The position numbers and the translations under genes are program-made. The notes beneath the pieces are model-generated. The model saw only the letters and a program-made list of their open reading frames with translations. It did no database searches and had not been told where the DNA came from. A DNA stretch of 64,000 bases, taken from assembly GCA_021292105.1 (NCBI GenBank), contig CM037868.1, positions 35,343,523 to 35,407,522 of the forward strand. The letters are read 5' to 3'. This stretch comes from Anadara kagoshimensis. Taxonomy: Eukaryota; Mollusca; Bivalvia; Arcoida; Arcidae. Below are positions 21,961 to 34,097 of the stretch, in pieces; the first letter of the stretch is position 1, and each line of letters opens with the position of its first letter.

Positions 21961-22490
21961 TTCATGGTTATGTAAGTTCGTTCACATGTTCTGTTATATA
22001 ACAGAAACCAAGTATAGAATTTCACTAACAAAATTACGTGTTGGTGCACACAGTTTAGCTGTAGACCAGGGTAGATATGATGGTAATGCTGTGTCTAATA
22101 GAATGTGTAAATTATGTAATATGCAAGTACTTGAAGACGAATACCACTTTGTCATGGTTTATCCAATCTATAGAGATATTAGAATAAAATATTTAGATAA
22201 TTATTTTTGCCATTGGCCAAATGTAAATAAATTTTCTATTCTTATGTCGGGTAATTTAAGTAAAAGAAAACTGGTTAGATTTGCTAAATATGTATATATT
22301 TCATTTAAAAGGCGTGAAAGTTTATTATAATCAACTGTGGTCTTTCTATATTATTTATTGTACATGTGCTATTTTCTATTGTTTCGAAATATCATTGTCA
22401 TAATGTGTCATGCCATCTATTAATTATTTTTGTATTAATGCTAAAAGTATATTGTTTACTTTATGCAAATAAAGATACTTACCTACTTAC
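21960..22490 (+). pseudogene. LINE 3' end (non-LTR retrotransposon)
   Basis: The open block 21986-22330 reads YRISLTKLRVGAHSLAVDQG, then RMCKLCNMQVLEDEYHFVMV. This is the C-terminal Cys/His segment that follows reverse transcriptase in many invertebrate LINEs. A short 3' UTR ends aaataaagatacttacctac with a ctta-repeat tail. The RT itself is missing, so this is a 5'-truncated insertion. Confidence 0.75.
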
Positions 22491-23000
22491 TTACATATAA
22501 TTAGTTAAGATACAGAATTAAATAACTATATATCATGTAATGGTGATAACAATAAATAATTATGATGACATTAAAATACAGGTAATATAGAACTTGAACT
22601 TGAACAGGTAAATTATAGGTAAAACTAAAATTACAGGTAAAACACCCTTGAAAAGGTCCCTTAATCCCCATCTCTAGTGAGGTTAGGCGTTCGGGACCAC
22701 ACTATTGATTAATTATACTAATTACATATAAAATTATCACAGATCATACAGCAGGCGTGTTCATCGATAAATTTAGTTTCTTGCTTTCCAGATTTTTTTA
22801 CCATTACTGGCACTACTTAGTGTTTAACCCATTACATAACCATCTGCACACAAGATTTAAATACTTTCCCGGTAAAAACGATATTTTCACGTACTGATAC
22901 AAATGTTGCTGCTAATATATAAACAAGGAATGCGTGTTATCAAAGGTTTGTTTCAGAATAAAAGTTGTCATGGTCTTCGCAGATTTTTAAAAATTTGCTA
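22491..23000. other. Intergenic, nothing recognised
   Basis: Some aggtaaa...aggtaaaac repetition at 22580-22640; otherwise featureless. Confidence 0.4.
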
Positions 23001-23004
23001 GTCA

Positions 23005-23150
23005 TTTCGTACCATAGTAATGTAAAATTTGGGTACTAAAAGGTCATGGTACGAAATGGTTATAGTACCTGGGTACGAAATGGTCATATGGCATGGTACG
23101 AAATGGACAGAGTTGGGTACGAAATGGTTATGGTACGAAGTGACTGATTA
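23005..23150. repeat. Degenerate GGTACGAAATGG array
   Basis: ggtacgaaatggt/catggtacgaaatgg recurs about six times, with one inverted unit (catttcgtacca) at the left. Confidence 0.75.
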
Positions 23151-23216
23151 AATGTGTCGTGATTATGGACCTCTTCTACGATTATAAAATCGTTCAATAT
23201 TGACAAATTTATAAAC

Positions 23217-23218
<2 letters not shown>

Positions 23219-23253
<35 letters not shown>
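23219..23253. repeat. (CT)n microsatellite
   Basis: Pure tct repeat. Confidence 0.95.
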
Positions 23254-23255
<2 letters not shown>

Positions 23256-23354
23256 ACAACTTAATCAGTTCAGGGAATAATTTTTTAATTAGATCCAAGA
23301 TCTTCACATGAAGACGATGGTGCAGAAAGATTTACTAGTTTTACTTGATGAAAT

Positions 23355-23376
23355 TGTGGTTTATTTATTTATCTAT

Positions 23377-23427
<51 letters not shown>

Positions 23428-23552
23428 TTTGCAAATTTCTTAACCGCGAAGTCATAAAATAAGATATCTTAAATTATGACAGCTTAAAAACTGACGTGTG
23501 TAATTCAAAGATGCAGTAGTCTTCTCTCAGTCACTAACCCTCTCTATCATAT

Positions 23553-23599
<47 letters not shown>

Positions 23600-23600
23600 C
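23355..23600. repeat. (TTTA)n tracts
   Basis: Two tracts (23355-23430, 23550-23600) separated by unique sequence. A flanking block aggtaattaatgagattaac / aggtaagtaatgagattaac repeats at 23653 and 23732. Confidence 0.9.
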
Positions 23601-23929
23601 TAACCCCCTCTCCCTCTCTATCATATTGAGATTGAAAAGAAGAACTCTAGTAGGTAATTAATGAGATTAACACCATACCGGCATTTGTCACGTAGAATAT
23701 ACCAATCGTCTGCCTTTCAAATAAATCTAATAGGTAAGTAATGAGATTAACACCATACCGGTAAAGCCGCGGTTAAATGGGTTTGAATTTGCTTCCGTTA
23801 TCAATAGTTACGTAAGTTGTTTGTGAAGTATGCCGATAATAGTTAATAAGTAACCGTGATACGTTTATTTTATACTTAATTACACCTTTTTAATTTTAAC
23901 GACTAATAGTCAAATTGCCACTATTATAA

Positions 23930-24098
23930 ATAAACAAATAAATAAATAAATAAATAGATAAATAAATAAATAAATAAATAAATCAATAAATCAATAAATC
24001 AATAAATCAATAAATAAATAAATAAATAAATAAATAAATCAATCAATAAATCAATAAATCAATAAATCAATAAATAAATAAATAAATAAATAAATGTG
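23930..24098. repeat. (AAAT)n / (AATC)n compound tract
   Basis: aaataaataaat interrupted twice by a block of aatcaataaatcaataaatc. Confidence 0.95.
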
Positions 24099-24730
24099 AG
24101 CCCCCTATTTTTTATGTTGTCTGAAAATATTATAATAAGAGAATTTTGAATTCAAACATATCAGGGAGGATCCAGAGTCTTGTTGAAAGGGGTGGGGGGC
24201 ACAAGTTCGCGCTGAAGACACGATCTCCTAAGAAGATCTGAGGCATGTTTTCCTTTAAAAATTCCGCTTTTTCATTACATATGATGCGATTTCCTGCATC
24301 TAGAACCATGTCATACGTCCTTCTTACCTTATACTCAAAGTGGAAGAACTAATCATCCTTTTTCAAAAATGTTAACATTGACTGACTGGAGTCTATGAGT
24401 GTCAATGAGTCAGAAACTGCACTGTCGAAATTCGTCGCCGACGGTAACTTGTCGTGTCAGTCTCTTTATCTGTCGGGGTGTAGTCGTGCAACGCATTTCC
24501 AGACCGACTCTTTATTGTGTTATATAAAGAGAGGTTGTTGGCCCCTTGGAAATGGTAGATCGATACGTCGATCCTTCTGAGGGATACCATTGTTTTGATT
24601 CAATTTGGTCTATAATGGATGGACGTGATCTGGTGTTCAGGGTGATTCAGTCGGGTTGATAAACTTCACGCTCATGAGTGGAAAATATCTTTATTTGAAT
24701 CCCGGACCTGTGTCTGATTGATCATTAATT
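24099..24730. other. Intergenic, nothing recognised
   Basis: A G-rich patch (ggggtggggggc) near 24190 and frames on both strands at 24395-24590 without family resemblance. Confidence 0.4.
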
Positions 24731-25022
24731 AAGGGGGTTTAACGTCCAAGTCAGGAATATTTCACTTTTATCGAGACGTCACCAGCTACAGGTGTAGGTG
24801 CAGAATAATTTACATGTACTTTGCGCTGGTGGCATTAAGGATTTTTCATCGTGCCATGTCTGCGGTGACAAGGAGCTTCGGTTTTTAAGGTTTGTCCGAA
24901 AGACCCGCTTTCATTTCTAATGCCGAGCGAACAGTTGCTACCCTTTTTCAAGTCTTGGGTCAGATCAAGGGACAAAACCTGCGACCTCCCATTTACGGAG
25001 CGAGCACTCTACCAATTATGCT
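24731..25022 (-). mobile_element. SINE family 1
   Basis: Reverse copy from tail (gtttaacgtccaagtcagga) to head (ggagcgagcactctaccaat). Confidence 0.8.
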
Positions 25023-25466
25023 GGATGCTACCGAAGTGGTAGGTCGCCTACCTCTCCTGTACTTTCACGTTAATGTTATTATATTATTAGTTTTAAAATG
25101 ACTAGTTAGTCAGTTTCAGCATTGTGTAAAAAGGTGTGTCATAAACTATTTTTTTAATTTAATAAAAAAATTCATTCAAAAAATGGTATATGAAATGGAC
25201 AATACCTTTTTTTGAAAGTAGTTTTTGATTAAATTTTAAAAATTGGTATATGACAGGTGCGACACACAAGAATCCCGTCATCAGAAAAGAGCACTGATCA
25301 TTTTAGATGGATTAGTTTTATAAAGTCGTTAAACGGACGAATAGAGACTGATTTTTTCATTTAAACCACTTAATTGTTTTTAATGTATAAAAAGTGGGGC
25401 TTTTATTCGCGCTATAAAAGTATACAAAAATGATAATCGTGTGCTAAAAAAGTAATATTCTGAATT

Positions 25467-25506
<40 letters not shown>

Positions 25507-26150
25507 CCCATGTCCTTTGGTTTGAAAAGTAAAATTAAATAATTCACGTATGATTAATGAAATCAAAATCTTTATGGAATCTTTCCTCGAATAAGAATTA
25601 CGCTTGGAGTATTGCTAACGATCATGTTTAAAATTCAGTCTTTTTGGCAAGACCAAAGTCTCTTAATTAGTATCCCTAATTAACGTCATTTACTGATTTC
25701 TTTTATGCCTCAGCGATCAGGTTAATAACATTATCACTTAAGACTGGTCAGTACTACCTGAATAATTTCATGCCTCAGCGAACTGACACATTACATCATC
25801 ACCTTAAAGCAATTTACTACCTGTACGCGGATTATTAACCAGTACCACTAATTAACTGGTCCACTGATTGAGTGACAATTTGCGGTGTGAGAGACAATCC
25901 CCCAACCCCTCGCTGGATCCGCCACTGCATATTTGTAGAAATTAACTTTTTTAAGTGATGCAGGTGGATATAAATGGTAGGCATATGAATGAATGAAGCA
26001 GTTTATTTTATTTTATCCACATACCTGTATCAGTTTATCATAGGTATCATGTCATATAACACCGTCTTTATAAACAGTGAGTTTTATTACGTAAAAATCT
26101 GTTTCTTAATAAAAGTTAAGTAGCCCCAAAAGCTTATTAAAAACATTTAG
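25023..26150. other. Intergenic with (CT)n at 25470-25504
   Basis: Includes a decayed relative of the 15767 foldback (25160-25250) and two copies of atgcctcagcga (25706, 25770). No gene seen. Confidence 0.5.
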
Positions 26151-27216
26151 ATTACCCTCTTTATCTATATTGAAAGCTTAAAATTTCAAACGTAAAAAGT
26201 CCCAAAATTTCTAAATAAAATTAATTAAAAACATCATACATATACTTTTCATTATATAAGGAATAAATTAATGTTTTTAATATTTCAATACTTTATTAAG
26301 AAATTAAAGTTAATCCTTCATAAATCTTTGTTAGCTTCAGTATGGTATCAACACGATAAATCCGCGCATGCGCACATGCGTTCGCACGGAAAGCCTCTGT
26401 TGAAAGGATGTCGACTGCTGTTCAGAGCTTAGTGGTAGATAGTTTTAGGTATTTTTTCCCTTACACAGTTTTCTTGAAAGTGCGCCTATTTGCACGTCGG
26501 AGAAAAACGACAAAATGGCACGAATTAAAAATTTAAATTTTTTAAAATACTTTACCGTAATAATTGGACATTTTCCGGAATAATAAGTCAAAATCCGAAA
26601 TAATTAGGCAAAATCAGAAATATTTAGACACAATCCGGAATCTTTAGATTCCGGAAAATTTACCGTAAAAAATATAGCCTAATTATTCCGGATATTGACC
26701 GTTTATTCCGGATTTTGTCTGTTTATTCCGGATTTTACCTAATTATTTCGGATTTAGACTTATTATTCCGAATTTTTGTCTTAAGATTCTGGATTTTTTT
26801 AAAGATTACGCAAAGTGTCTGACTAGTCCGGAATATCGCAATTATTCCGGTAAACCCCACTTCTAGTGATTGCTGCCCAAACCCCAATATAAAATTGGAG
26901 ATTTTAGTGGTCAAATGGTCTAAGGCTCCGGCCTACAGCGCCGCTTTTTATCCTGAACAGCTTACAGTTTGAAAAAAAAATTGTGGGTCTGCTTGCGGCA
27001 GTAAGATGGTGGTTTATCTGGGGACTCCGGTTTTCTCTAACATAAAAAACTGACCGGAGAGAGAGAGAGAGTGTGTGTGTGTTTGAATATGATAGTTTCA
27101 ATAAATTATTAAACTCAATATTTCATAGCAAGTTAGAGAGAGGATGGTTGAATTTTATACCTTTCAAAATATAAATTTAACTCATCAAAATTCCAAAGCA
27201 ATTATGAGAGAGAGAG

Positions 27217-27265
<49 letters not shown>

Positions 27266-28029
27266 AGAGAGAGGGGTTTATTTAAATTTAAACTTGTCAA
27301 TAAGTAGATAAACTTGTCAACATTTCATCGTAATCTGAGGTTTCGGAAGATGGTTTAACTTGCGATATTCCACACAATCTGACATTTAAATTGTTTCTAT
27401 TTTTTCCAACGTCTACTTGTACACCAAACCAAATAGGTCTTTATTATAATTCCCATTCCGTTTCCGGGTAAGATTTTAATTGTGCATCACGTGACTCATA
27501 TGCGTTAAACCGTTTTCGTTAAACGCATTCACGCGAAAATTATGAAATGTTAATTCCTGATGCTGTGAATCGCTTGACCATTGTCCGAAGATGACCACTA
27601 TTGTCCAGTTAATGCATTTTTTAATACAGACACATACATGTTTAATTTTTATCTGGGTTTTTACATAAATCAGCAAAAACAGACCCGATTAAATAATTTG
27701 AAGCTGAAATGACCCTGTATATGATAGGCTTTGTAAAATCTTGGAGGAGAGAGCAGACCGACCAATTTGACGGATTTATCCGTTATTGGCGGATTTGTAC
27801 GATAAAAACGGATAACCGGACGGATGAATGTAAAGGTCAAATACGGACGGATTTTTGTTCATTTGACGGGTTTTTTTAAATTAAAAGTACTAAAAATTCA
27901 ACACTTAACGATAAAAATACCTAAATGGTAACCTTCCGCACTAAAATGTACCGATCTGGACAAATAAATAAATTTGATTGGTCAGCCTGAGAGAGTTTTA
28001 ACTTTAAATGTGCGTGTGGCATTTAACTT

Positions 28030-28075
<46 letters not shown>

Positions 28076-28186
28076 CTTAATATAAGTTTAACGATATACT
28101 GTGAAGTGACTTATTATAACCATTTGCTTATGCGAAGTAAAACATCCCCTTTTGTAAAAATAAAATTAATATAAACTTAATAATAA
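26151..28186. repeat. 2-kb direct repeat, copy A
   Basis: Matches 29423-31595 from attaccctctttatcta through GA microsatellites to taaacttaataataa. It contains an NRF1-like gcgcatgcgc (26366), a CCGGAATAAT array, a SINE family 3 body (26890-27060) and (GA)n tracts at 27057-27080, 27206-27272 and 28032-28075. Confidence 0.9.
26440..26860 (+). repeat. Head-to-head CCGGAATAAT array, copy 2
   Basis: Units ccggaataataagtcaaaat left of centre and their complements right of it, same flanks as the other two loci. Confidence 0.85.
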
Positions 28187-28671
28187 GAATTATAATAAAG
28201 GAGATTTTAGCTCAATTTTAACTAATTAAATTTTAAAATATAACATACAAAGTATCTCTATTTTCATTGACTTTTAATCGGAATAGCGACCCGGACTATC
28301 CAGTGGTCACCTCCAGACTGACGCTAAACATAATACGAAAAACAAACAAAGCTATCAAAAATACCCGGTGGTCATAGAAACACATTAAACACTATAAAAG
28401 GACTCTATACAATCTATTTACGGAAGTAATTAATGTCACCAGGAAAAAGGACCCTATAAAATCTATTAACGGAAGTTATTAATGTCACCAGGAAAAATCA
28501 AGTAAAGTCCGAAATAATGGAAAGCCTTCAGGTATAATCGACAAATGAACGTAACTAAACCGTTACCTTAATAGAAGATTGTAAAACGTGTAAATGAAAT
28601 GAAAAAATGTATTCAGTCTAAATTTCAGAAAATTGAATAAAATAAATTATATCAAATTTTGCACTGTCACA
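28187..28671 (-). mobile_element. LTR-like end (Gypsy-type), minus strand
   Basis: On the minus strand a purine-rich ggaagggagat tract (about 28674-28690) is followed by tgtgacagtgcaaaatttg, the typical polypurine-tract/LTR start of Ty3/Gypsy elements. A TATA-like ccttttatag lies at about 28393-28402. Within it a 49-50-bp unit (ctattaacggaagttattaa...) is tandemly doubled at 28400-28497. Its far boundary is not defined, and no second LTR was found. Confidence 0.45.
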
Positions 28672-28779
28672 ATATCTCCCTTCCTCGAAAAAGTTCGTCC
28701 TCGAACTTGAATGACTAGAGTAAAGTCACGTTTGTTTTGATCAAAAAGAATTTTTAAATTTACAAAATATCGAAAGTCT

Positions 28780-29358
28780 CTAATGATGGTTGCCACGGCG
28801 CGCATTGTAATTAGATCTTTGTCTTGTCCTTGGTTGGTGTCTTTCCTGGTTCCTGTTTTCGTTGTTGAATCTTTGGATGGTATTTTCCCTTGTCAGCTCC
28901 TCGATTCTGTCACGCAATCTATTTCCACTATTTATTTGTTTTAGATATTCGATGTACAGAAGGTCCTTACTTAAACCAATTTCCTGATTTTCCTCTCTAA
29001 TTGCTTGATTTTCACTTTTTGCCCTTTCGATTTCTTTCTCGAGACTTAGTATTTGGTCCTGCTGTACACTAATCGTTGTCTCGTTAGCCTCATTCGTCTC
29101 ATTTATCTTGTTTAAAGTTTCTGAAAGTTTTTCATACTGTTGTTTATTGTTATTTGCTGCTTCCAGTAACCGGGTTTTCTCCTCTAGTTCACTGGATATA
29201 TCTCGAATTGTATTTGATATTGTTTTCAGAGTTCGATTCTTTTGTTCTAGTACTGTTTTCAGACTAGCCACTTCAATTTTATTATAACTTTCGCGTTTTA
29301 TATAACTACATATCCGTTTTGTGAATTGACTATTTCCAGTTTTCGTTTTTTCTTTTAT
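28780..29358 (-). CDS. Coiled-coil ORF with basic tail, unknown (possibly Gag-like)
   Basis: The frame is open from about 29358 to the stop at 28780, with no ATG in this frame; the best in-frame methionine-like start is a GTG at 29271. It is rich in E, K, Q, N with heptad-like spacing (e.g. LEKEIERAKSENQAIREENQ) and ends in an Arg/Asn-rich tail (RQRSNYNARRGNHH), suggesting a nucleic-acid-binding end. Another frame upstream (about 29450-29330) reads NIFDQLLFRFLKDTELM and would join by one frameshift near 29340. The homologous start in the other 2-kb repeat copy reads NIDKEGNLNVF. Position just before an LTR-like end suggests a gag-only retroelement. A host coiled-coil pseudogene is the alternative. 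Confidence 0.4.
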   Translation of the reverse strand: MKEKTKTGNSQFTKRICSYIKRESYNKIEVASLKTVLEQKNRTLKTISNTIRDISSELEEKTRLLEAANNNKQQYEKLSETLNKINETNEANETTISVQQDQILSLEKEIERAKSENQAIREENQEIGLSKDLLYIEYLKQINSGNRLRDRIEELTRENTIQRFNNENRNQERHQPRTRQRSNYNARRGNHH

Positions 29359-29422
29359 TCAAATTTTCCATAAGTTCTGTATCCTTTAAAAAACGAAATA
29401 GTAGTTGATCAAATATATTTAT

Positions 29423-30341
29423 ATTACCCTCTTTATCTACATTGAAAGCTTAAAAATTTCAAACGTAAAAAGTCCCAAAATCTCTAAATAAAATTAATTA
29501 AAAACATCATACATATACTTTTCATTATATGTGGAATAAATTAATGTTTTTAATATTTCAATACTTTATTAAGAAATTAAAGTTAATCCTTCATAAATCT
29601 TTGTTAGCTTCAGCACGGTATCAACACGATAAATCCGCGCATGCGCACATGCGTTCGCACGGAAAGCCTCTGTTGAAAGGATGTCGACTGCTGTTCAGAG
29701 CTTAGTAGTAGATAGTTTTAGGTATTTTTTCCCTTACACAGTTTTCTTGAAAGTGAGCCTATTTGCACGTCGGAGAAAAACGACAAAATGGCACGAATTG
29801 AAAATTTAATTTTTTTAAAATACTTTACCGTAATAATTGGACATTTTCCGGAATAACAAGTCAAAATCCGGAATAATAAGTCAAAATCCGAAATAATTAG
29901 GCAAAATCCGAAATAATTAGACAAAATCCTAAAGATTCCGGAAAATTTACCGTAAAAAATATAGCCTAATTATTCCGGATATTGACCGATTATTCCGGAT
30001 TTTGTCTGATTATTCCGGATTTTACCTAATTATTTCGGATTTTGACTTATTATTCCGGATTTTTGTCGTAATATTCCGGATTTGTTCAAAGATTACGGAA
30101 AGTGTCTAACTATTCCGGAACTTCGCAATTATTCCGGTAAAACCCCCTTCTAGTGATTGCTGCCCAAACCCCAATATAAAATGGGAGATTTTGGTGGTCA
30201 AATGGTTTAAGGCTCCGGCCTACAGCGCCGCTTTTTATCCTGAACAGCTTCCAGTTTGGAAAAAAAATTGTGGGTCTGCTTGCGGCAGTAAGATGGTGGT
30301 TTATCTGGGGACTCCGGTTTTCTCTAACATAAAAAACTGAC

Positions 30342-30424
<83 letters not shown>

Positions 30425-30560
30425 GGGTGTATTTGAATATGATAGTTTCAATAAATTATTCAACTCAATATTTCATAGCAAGTTAGAGAGAGGATGGTTG
30501 AATTTTATACCTTTCAAAATTAAATTTAACTCATCAAAATTCCAAAGCAATTATGAAAGA

Positions 30561-30632
<72 letters not shown>

Positions 30633-31424
30633 CTTATTTAAATTTAAACTTGTCAATAAGTAGATACACTTGTCAACATTTCATCGTAATCTGAGGTTTC
30701 GGAAGATGGTTTAACTTGCGGTATTCCACACAATCTGACATTTAAATTGTTTTTATTTTTTCCCACGTCTACTTGTACTCCAAACCAAGTAGGTCTTTAT
30801 TATAATTCCCATTCCGTTTCCGGGTAAGATTTTAATTGTGCATCACGTGACTCATATATGCGTTAAACCGTTTTCGTTAAACGCATTAACGCGAAAATCA
30901 TGACATGTTAATTCCTGATGCTGTGAATCGCTTGACCATTGTCCGAAGATGACCACTATTGTCCAGTTAATGGATTTTTTAATACAGACACATACATGTT
31001 TAATTTTTATCTGGGTTTTTACATAAATCAGCGAAAACAGATCCGATCAAATAATTTGAAGCTGAAATGACCCTGTATATGATAGGCTTTGTAAAATCTT
31101 GGAGGAGAGAGCAGACTGACCAATTTGACGGATTTATATTTATTGGCGGATTTGTACGATAAAAACGGATAACCGGACGGATGAATGTAAAGGTCAAATA
31201 CAGACGGATTTTTTTTTTCATTTTGACGGGTTTTTTTTTAAATTAAAAGAACTAAAAATTCTTACTTTTTGTATGGAAATTGTACCAAAATCAAACACTT
31301 AACGATAAAAATACCTAAATGGTAACCTTCCGCACTAAAAATGTACCGATCTGGACAAATAAATAAATTTAATTAGTCAGCCTGAGAGAGTTTTAACTTT
31401 AAATGTTCGTGTGGTATTTATCTT

Positions 31425-31483
<59 letters not shown>

Positions 31484-31595
31484 ATATAAGTGTAACGATA
31501 TACTGTGATGTGACTTATTATAACCATTTGCTTATGCGAAGTAAAACATCCACTTTTTGTAAAAAATAAAATTAATATAAACTTAATAATAATAA
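29423..31595. repeat. 2-kb direct repeat, copy B
   Basis: Direct copy of 26151-28186, differing mainly in GA tract length (30343-30421, 30557-30632, 31429-31479) and small indels. The NRF1-like gcgcatgcgc is at about 29637. Confidence 0.9.
29710..30150 (+). repeat. Head-to-head CCGGAATAAT array, copy 3
   Basis: Best-preserved copy: two exact 20-base units at about 29848-29887, the centre gaaaatttaccgtaaaaaat, then complementary units. Confidence 0.85.
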
Positions 31596-32270
31596 TAATA
31601 GAAATTAAGTTTAATAGTACAAGTTAAGATAAGTTTCACGATGCATTGTGATGCACTAGGTTACTGTGGCTTATAACCATTTGCTGATGCAAAGTAAAAC
31701 AACCATCTTTAGTAAAATTTAAATTTAATATAAACACCAAAAGTATCATTATACGATTTTAAAAAGTTAAAACCTAAAATAACACGGGCCTCAGGATGAT
31801 CATTGATATATATATATATATATATTGGTTTCTATGACGTTCAGCCATTTGTTGATACGACGTAAAAAATATATCTTTTTTCTCTTGCAGATTTTTTTTT
31901 AAAACAGGCGATATAAAATTCAGACTACAATGCACAAAAGTCTGGACGCACTTTTATAAATTATCTTATTTAAATCAATAATATTTTTAATTTTTTTTAA
32001 AATTTTCTTTTAAAGAAAGAAAACAAAGAAATATCGTTTGATTCTGAACAATGCTCATTCTTGGTTTCAACTTCATCCGTTTCCAGTGTCACAGTTAAGG
32101 TGACTGTAACACGAATAATTTACCAAAATGAACAAAAGTCACCACCATGTAAAGTTTATTTTATCTTTTATAAATCAATGTTGCAAGGGGGGGGGGGGCT
32201 GGCTTTCTAAAGTTCACACTAAAATCAAATTCGGAAACGTATAGTACATGGTACCGAGTCAACGAATATG
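31596..32270. other. Intergenic; partial third repeat piece, (TA)n and G-run
   Basis: 31640-31720 resembles the right end of the 2-kb repeats (taaccatttgctgatgcaaagtaaaac). (TA)n at 31807-31826; run of G at about 32188-32199. Confidence 0.5.
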
Positions 32271-32274
32271 TGAA

Positions 32275-32515
32275 AGCACGTAGCTCAATTTTAGAGTGTC
32301 TGATTTAAGATTCAATGGTGGTGAGTTCGAATCCCGACTCGGAAATGTGCTCTTAAGCTTAATGAAGTTATATGCTTAATTTCGCATTGCTGACTTTCCC
32401 GGCGTCAGGATATATAACGTAACGGTTGAACAACTGCCTCCGCAACTGCTGTTTCGGTGAGCTAGCGCCTTTAAAGTCACCCAGAGTGCAAGCTAGTAAA
32501 AAGCAGACCTATACA
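32275..32515 (+). mobile_element. tRNA-derived SINE, family 2
   Basis: Head cacgtagctcaattttagag and B box gtgagttcgaatcccgactc, then a body ending cggtgagctagcgcctttaa. The body is shared with 58977-59225 and 34740-34885. Confidence 0.65.
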
Positions 32516-32534
32516 TAATACACATTGTCAGTAA

Positions 32535-33265
32535 TATACATCGGGGTGGTGTAATCTGACTGACATTGCATCACAAGGCTTACAGAAAGAGTTAAGAAAC
32601 AACATTAAATAAGTCGGCTGCTTAGTAAACAAGTAATGGTTAGTGATCGAAAAGCTGTTGAGATACCGGTAAAGATACCAGCTGCCCAATAGCTGTCGAA
32701 ATATACAGTACAGACCTGTTGTTAGTAATCACTAAGCTAACGAATTAGTGATGAATCGGCAGTTCATTTTGGCTCTCCAGTTAGCTATATACATGGGGGG
32801 TGCCATCTGACTGACATTGCACCGCAAGGTGTACAAGTCGGCTGCTGAGTAAACAAGTTTAATAGCTGTCGAAATAAACAGTATAGACCTGTTGAAAGTA
32901 ATCACTAAGCTAACGAATTAGTGATGAATCGGCAGTTCATTTCGGCTCTCCAGTTAGCTATATACATGGGGTGTGTCATCTGACTGACATTGCACCGCAA
33001 GGTTTACAAGTCGGCTGCTGAGTAAACAAGTCTACTAGCTGTCGAAATAAACAGTATAGACCTGTTGAAAGTAAACACTAAGCTAACGAATTAGTGATGA
33101 ATCGGCAGTTCATTTCGGCTCTCCAGTTAGCTATATACATGGGGTGTGTCATCTGACTGACATTGCACCGCAAGGTTTACAAGTCGGCTGCTGAGTAAAC
33201 AAGTCTAATAGCTGTCGAAATAAACAGTACAGACCTGTTGAAAGTAAACACTAAGCTAACGAATT
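32535..33265. repeat. 173-bp tandem repeat, about four units
   Basis: aagtcggctgctgagtaaac recurs near 32835, 33008 and 33181 with a more divergent first unit. Each unit contains acagtatagacctgttgaaa, the end of the TACAGAC TIR family. A closing inverted end (catcgacagacctgtactgt) lies at about 33585-33604. Confidence 0.85.
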
Positions 33266-34097
33266 AGTGCGCATTTTTTTCCATAAAATACCAGCATATT
33301 GGTTATTCAAATATCCAGTTATTTAGAAATGTAGCAATTTCACCAATGCTAACAATTGACATATTTGCAACTAGACTGTATATCATTTTGCTTTCGTTAA
33401 AATGTCCCCAATTCTACTAAAATCGAGGATTATATTGCCAATTATACTTAATTTCTTTATTTGAGTAAGAAAACAACACCCAGATATTCGATGAATCGGT
33501 GGCTCATTTCGGCTCCCTAGTCAGCTAGGCAGCTGTCACAAGCTTTCTTTTGTTTTTTTCTTCTGTATTTTCGTTTAAAACCATCGACAGACCTGTACTG
33601 TATATGTATACTACAATACACAATAAACAACATGTATTGTTTTCAAATCTGTATAAAATTTTGGATTATAATCTTACTGATATAATAAAGATTACAGTAT
33701 AACAAGACATTCATCGATATAAAATACTCATTCATAAAATTTTATATCACTTTCCATCGATCCGAGTCGGAAACAGTGAGGTTCTGTGATTTACAAAATA
33801 TTTTGTTTCAGGGTGTAACTACACTTTCAAGAAAATTTGATAATTTTTAATACAACTATAAAAGCGTGATCAAATCAAATTTAACAATATTTTTATCCAA
33901 TGACCACAGGTTTTACATAAAGATTCGATTGTGCACATATTAGTAATTTTTTGACATTTTGTATTAAATTTCAATCCTAATTTCATAACTAATAGCCCGT
34001 GTAAATACAAAAATATTTAGCTGTTTTCACTGGGAGGTAATAAAAATCAAAATTATGTATTATGGAATTTCGTGTTTTTTTTCCATCGTTAAAATAA
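33266..34097. other. Intergenic, inner part of a TIR element then unique AT-rich DNA
   Basis: 33266-33605 appears to belong to the TACAGAC element. Beyond it nothing is recognised. Confidence 0.4.

Noticed and set aside
24395..24590. Overlapping frames on both strands
   Set aside because: No family resemblance, no splice or promoter context.
30110..30463. 117-codon frame with Ser-Leu runs
   Set aside because: Translation of a GA microsatellite and SINE sequence; length varies between repeat copies.
26151..31595. 2-kb direct repeats as a pair of LTRs of one retrotransposon
   Set aside because: The LTR-type start at 28671 has no counterpart at the outer end of copy B, and the repeats contain SINEs and arrays; a simple LTR pair does not fit.
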